From Gemmatimonas sp. (GTDB taxonomy: Bacteria; Gemmatimonadota; Gemmatimonadetes; Gemmatimonadales; Gemmatimonadaceae), in contig PNKL01000013.1 of NCBI GenBank assembly GCA_013822425.1, positions 1 to 64,000 on the forward strand: 64,000 nucleotides of DNA. Direction: 5' to 3'. The translations under genes and the position numbers were made by a program. Below, piece after piece: positions 61,346-64,000 of the stretch (positions are counted from its first letter, which is position 1; each line of letters starts with the position of its first letter). The notes under the pieces are model-generated. The model made no database searches. It saw only the letters and a program-made list of their open reading frames with translations, and was not told the DNA's origin.

Positions 61346-63093
61346 TCTGCGGCAGCGCACTCCCGCCGCTCGACGTCGTCACCGTCAACGCGGCGCTCGC
61401 ACGCGCGGCACGTGGTGCGCACGGTCTGGTGTTCGTGGATGCGGGCGAACACGAACGGGTGTTGCCGTGGAACGAGGTGCAGGCAGGCGCCCGGCGCATG
61501 GCGGGCGCGTTGGCTGAACGCGGTGTGCAACCCGGCGATCGCGTCGCGATGGTGCTGCCCACCGGCCCAGACTTCATGGATGCCTTCTTCGGAACCCTGC
61601 TTGCTGGTGCGGTTCCGGTGCCGCTGTATCCACCGGTCCGTCTGGGGCGCATGGAGGAGTACGTGCTGGGCACCGCCCGCATGCTTGAGGTTGTCGGCGC
61701 GCGGGTGCTCTTGTCCGATGCACGCACGCGCCTGCTGCTCGGCGAGGCGGTTGCCCGCGCCCGACCAGCGCTTGGCTGTCCCACCGTGGCCGATCTCCTG
61801 GATGGCGCGTCTGGACACGAAGTATCGGTCGAGCCAGAAGCGCTGGGGCTCATCCAGTTCTCGTCGGGATCGACGGTCGATCCCAGGCCGGTCGCGCTCA
61901 CGCACCATGCGTTGATAGCGCAGGTCGCCGCGCTCAAGGCGCTGCTGCCGGCACCGCCGGGCTCACCCCAGACGGGCGTATCGTGGCTGCCTCTGTACCA
62001 CGACATGGGACTCGTTGGCTGCTTGCTGGAGGCGCTGTACTATCCCGCCACCCTCGTGCTTATTCCGCCAGAGCTCTTCCTCGTGCGACCGGCACTCTGG
62101 CTGCGCGCGCTCTCGCGGCACCGCGGCGTTGTGTCGCCCGCGCCGAACTTCGCGTACGGGCTCTGCTGCAAGCGTATTCGCGACGACGAGCTCGAGGGCG
62201 TGGATCTCGGACACTGGCGCTACGCGCTCAATGGTGCAGAGCCAATCGCGGCCGGGGTGCAGCAGGCCTTTGCGACCCGCTTCGCGCGCGTCGGATTCCG
62301 CGCCGAGTCGCTGATGCCTGTCTATGGTCTGTCGGAGTGTGCGCTGGCAGCGACGTTCACCAGCGCCGACGGACCCAAGCGGGAGATCAGCTTGGACGCC
62401 GGTATCCTCGCCGCGACAGGCCGTGTGGTGCCGGGGTCGCGACGTGTCGTCTCGGTCGGCACGCCGATACCCGGCGCGGTACTCGACGTGCGCGATGACG
62501 CGGGCGTGCCATGCGCCGAAGGTGAGGTGGGGCGTGTTTGGATCCGCGCTCCGTTCGTGATGAAGGGATACTTCGACCAACCGCAGGCGACTGACGCGGT
62601 GCTGCGTGATGGATGGCTCGACACCGGTGACGTCGGTCTGGTGGACGGCGGCGAACTGTTCATCACCGGCCGGGTCAAGGACGTGGTGATCATCCGGGGC
62701 GCCAATCACGCACCGCAAACGTTTGAGGACTGTCTCGCGGGTATCGAGAACCTTCGTGCCGGATGTGCGGTGGCGCTCGGTGTCGTGCCGCCGGGACAGG
62801 ACACCGAAGCGCTGCTCGTGCTCGCGGAATGCTCAGCGGCACCGCCCGCTGGGCTCGAGGAGCGCATCGTGGCCGCGATCGTTGAGCACACCAGCATCGT
62901 GCCACATGCGGTGGTACTGCTGGCACCGGGCACGCTGCCGCGCACCAGCAGCGGCAAGCTGCGGCGAGGCGAAGCGCTCAGGCGGTACTGCGCGGGGGAG
63001 TTGACGGCGCCCGCGCCCGTGACGCGGCTGCGTCTTGGCGCCCACGTCGCGAGGTCGCTGGCGGCGTTCGCACGGCTTCGGCTCGATCGGTGA
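61342..63093 (+). CDS. Fatty-acyl-AMP ligase
   Basis: A 583-residue acyl-adenylating enzyme. The ATP loop IQFSSGSTVDPRPVALTH, the region LNGAEPI that is typical of FAALs, YGLSECALAATF, and TGDVGLVDGGELFITGRVKD followed by VVIIRGANHAPQ identify the family; the catalytic Lys is in TSSGKLRRGE. FAALs form acyl-AMP and pass the acyl group to an ACP rather than CoA. Usually NxYP precedes the hinge region; here it reads NHAP, a small variation. GTG 61342 overlaps the ACP stop. Last gene of the type III PKS operon. Confidence 0.94.
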   Translation: MICGSALPPLDVVTVNAALARAARGAHGLVFVDAGEHERVLPWNEVQAGARRMAGALAERGVQPGDRVAMVLPTGPDFMDAFFGTLLAGAVPVPLYPPVRLGRMEEYVLGTARMLEVVGARVLLSDARTRLLLGEAVARARPALGCPTVADLLDGASGHEVSVEPEALGLIQFSSGSTVDPRPVALTHHALIAQVAALKALLPAPPGSPQTGVSWLPLYHDMGLVGCLLEALYYPATLVLIPPELFLVRPALWLRALSRHRGVVSPAPNFAYGLCCKRIRDDELEGVDLGHWRYALNGAEPIAAGVQQAFATRFARVGFRAESLMPVYGLSECALAATFTSADGPKREISLDAGILAATGRVVPGSRRVVSVGTPIPGAVLDVRDDAGVPCAEGEVGRVWIRAPFVMKGYFDQPQATDAVLRDGWLDTGDVGLVDGGELFITGRVKDVVIIRGANHAPQTFEDCLAGIENLRAGCAVALGVVPPGQDTEALLVLAECSAAPPAGLEERIVAAIVEHTSIVPHAVVLLAPGTLPRTSSGKLRRGEALRRYCAGELTAPAPVTRLRLGAHVARSLAAFARLRLDR

Positions 63094-63129
63094 CCTTTGA
63101 CCTCGCCATGGCCGGCAGCGGAAAACTCT

Positions 63130-63151
63130 CACCTGACGCTGCGTTCAGGTG
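63130..63151 (+). terminator. Possible terminator after the type III PKS operon
   Basis: CACCTGA (63130-63136) and TCAGGTG (63145-63151) form a 7-bp stem with an eight-base loop, 37 bases after the fatty-acyl-AMP ligase stop. It lacks a clear T-run. The following gene is on the opposite strand, so a terminator is expected here. Confidence 0.5.
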
Positions 63152-63236
63152 GTCCAAAGCAGTCCAGCGACGGTCGTTGATAACATTCCGCCGATCCATT
63201 GTTGCAGGGTTTGGGGTCTCAAACACTCGCTTCGGA

Positions 63237-64000
63237 TCACCAGGTGAACGTGACGCGACCGTTAGCTCCGGCGGCGCCGTTCGTCAGTTGCTGATTGCTG
63301 CTCTGTGCCATGCACGTGGGCGCTGCGATGCTGCGAAGGTAGCCGCCGTGCCCCCCACTGCCGCCGTTGTTGATTGCACCCGGTCCGCCGCCAACTCCAC
63401 CCGGAGCACCTGCGCCCCCGTTGCAGGTCGAGAGACTGGTTGCGGTGGCGCTTCCCACAAGACCGGGCCAGCTGTTGAGCGTGCCGGTTCCGCCTGCTCC
63501 GCCAGCTCCGTTTCCGAGGAGTTGATTGCCGTGAATGTTGTTGAACACACCGCCTCCGCCACCCGTGGCTTTCACGACGAGTGCTCCGCTCGACGTGCTC
63601 AGTCGTACTTCGGAAGATCCGCCAAGCTTACCGTGCGCCTGCGCCGGGACCGAGTAACCGCCAACTCCCGGGACACCACCCGTGCCGACCTCGACGTGAT
63701 ACGCGAGGATGCCGCTCGAGGGAATGGTCAGCGAGACCGTCGTCTTCCCATAGCCGCCACCACCACCACCACCACCACCGCCTCCGCCTTGTCCACCGCT
63801 AAGCTGATAGACCGACCGGCCTCCGCTGGCACCGCCCCCGCCGGCTCCCCAGGCCTCGATCGTGACGGGAATCACCTCGCCGGCGAAGCCCGTGATGGTG
63901 CACGTTGCCGGCGCGGCGCATGCGGTCGCCGTGTAGGTTCCGGGACCCTGCGACCACGACCCGGTGGAGGGCTTCCGAGTGTTCGTGATCGTGCAGGTCT
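63237..64000 (-). CDS. Glycine-rich surface protein, 5' end outside window
   Basis: The frame is open from the right window edge to a stop at 63237; the upstream part, including any signal peptide, lies outside. The visible 254 residues begin with Cys/Thr-rich sequence (CTITNTRKPSTGSWSQGPG and CTITGFAGE), then IPVTIEAWGAGGGGASGG, a glycine-rich domain with runs of G, and end with GAAGANGRVTFTW. Such glycine-rich domains resemble those of surface, fibre-like or phage-tail-adhesion proteins, but no catalytic role is implied. It converges with the PKS operon. The poly-G stretch is encoded by GGT/GGC/CCACCA-type repeats, prone to slippage. Confidence 0.75.
   Translation of the reverse strand, partial: TCTITNTRKPSTGSWSQGPGTYTATACAAPATCTITGFAGEVIPVTIEAWGAGGGGASGGRSVYQLSGGQGGGGGGGGGGGGYGKTTVSLTIPSSGILAYHVEVGTGGVPGVGGYSVPAQAHGKLGGSSEVRLSTSSGALVVKATGGGGGVFNNIHGNQLLGNGAGGAGGTGTLNSWPGLVGSATATSLSTCNGGAGAPGGVGGGPGAINNGGSGGHGGYLRSIAAPTCMAQSSNQQLTNGAAGANGRVTFTW

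Overview
The window is GC-rich (A/T-rich stretches are rare and mostly intergenic) and densely coded on both strands. The gene content suggests a Gemmatimonadota-like soil or sediment bacterium: large secreted VPS10/BNR-type propeller proteins, a CBM9/DUF5916 outer-membrane-type protein, an S46 dipeptidyl-peptidase, an M1 peptidase, a Ser/Thr kinase with a C-terminal TPR region, Tat-exported redox enzymes and many glycoside hydrolases. This assignment is inferred from gene repertoire; no rRNA or tRNA was found to confirm it.

Layout. 1-762: end of a propeller-like protein cut by the window edge. 981-4961: Pls/PosA-family NRPS-like synthetase. 5096-7317: argJ, a TauE/SafE permease and a truncated rhodanese, all leftward. 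7510-12023: an amidase coupled to a lipoprotein that fuses an S51/cyanophycinase-like domain, a beta-lactamase-like domain and BNR repeats. 12124-16840: DUF1295 protein, GHL10-type hydrolase, DUF5916 protein. 16841-16989: a prominent inverted-repeat terminator region. 16990-24832: VPS10-like protein, GH20, DUF362, and a membrane/propeller gene split by one in-frame amber codon. 24870-28795: YchF-like GTPase, small membrane peptide, GH16 lipoprotein, Old Yellow Enzyme, secreted hypothetical. 28950-33450: M1 peptidase and a two-subunit molybdenum hydroxylase. 33478-38954: broken ggt, two GH13 enzymes, short YaiI, VF530. 39045-45937: S46 peptidase, lutABC, sodium symporter with a 65-aa companion. 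45984-52021: broken sugar isomerase, GH36-like enzyme, TonB-C fragment, YfcC transporter, small proteins, DHFR-like reductase, hemolysin III. 52177-59354: DUF457 protein, SulP transporter with STAS and cNMP domains, Ser/Thr kinase, N-terminally short VIT protein. 59459-63093: four-gene type III polyketide operon. 63237-64000: glycine-rich surface protein running off the right edge.

The most coherent system is the last operon: type III PKS, ICMT-like methyltransferase, stand-alone ACP and fatty-acyl-AMP ligase, with overlapping genes. It predicts ACP-delivered fatty acyl starters for alkylresorcinol- or alkylpyrone-type lipids. A second biosynthetic candidate is the Pls/PosA-type synthetase, which may make a homopolymer or short oligomer of a basic amino acid.

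A striking secondary pattern is the number of damaged or shortened genes: rhodanese, the amber-split gene, ggt with two lesions, YaiI, sugar isomerase, TonB-C, VIT, and a possible transporter remnant. Several look like losses of roughly 100-200 bp. Real erosion or an assembly artefact would both explain this; reads or close relatives would decide.
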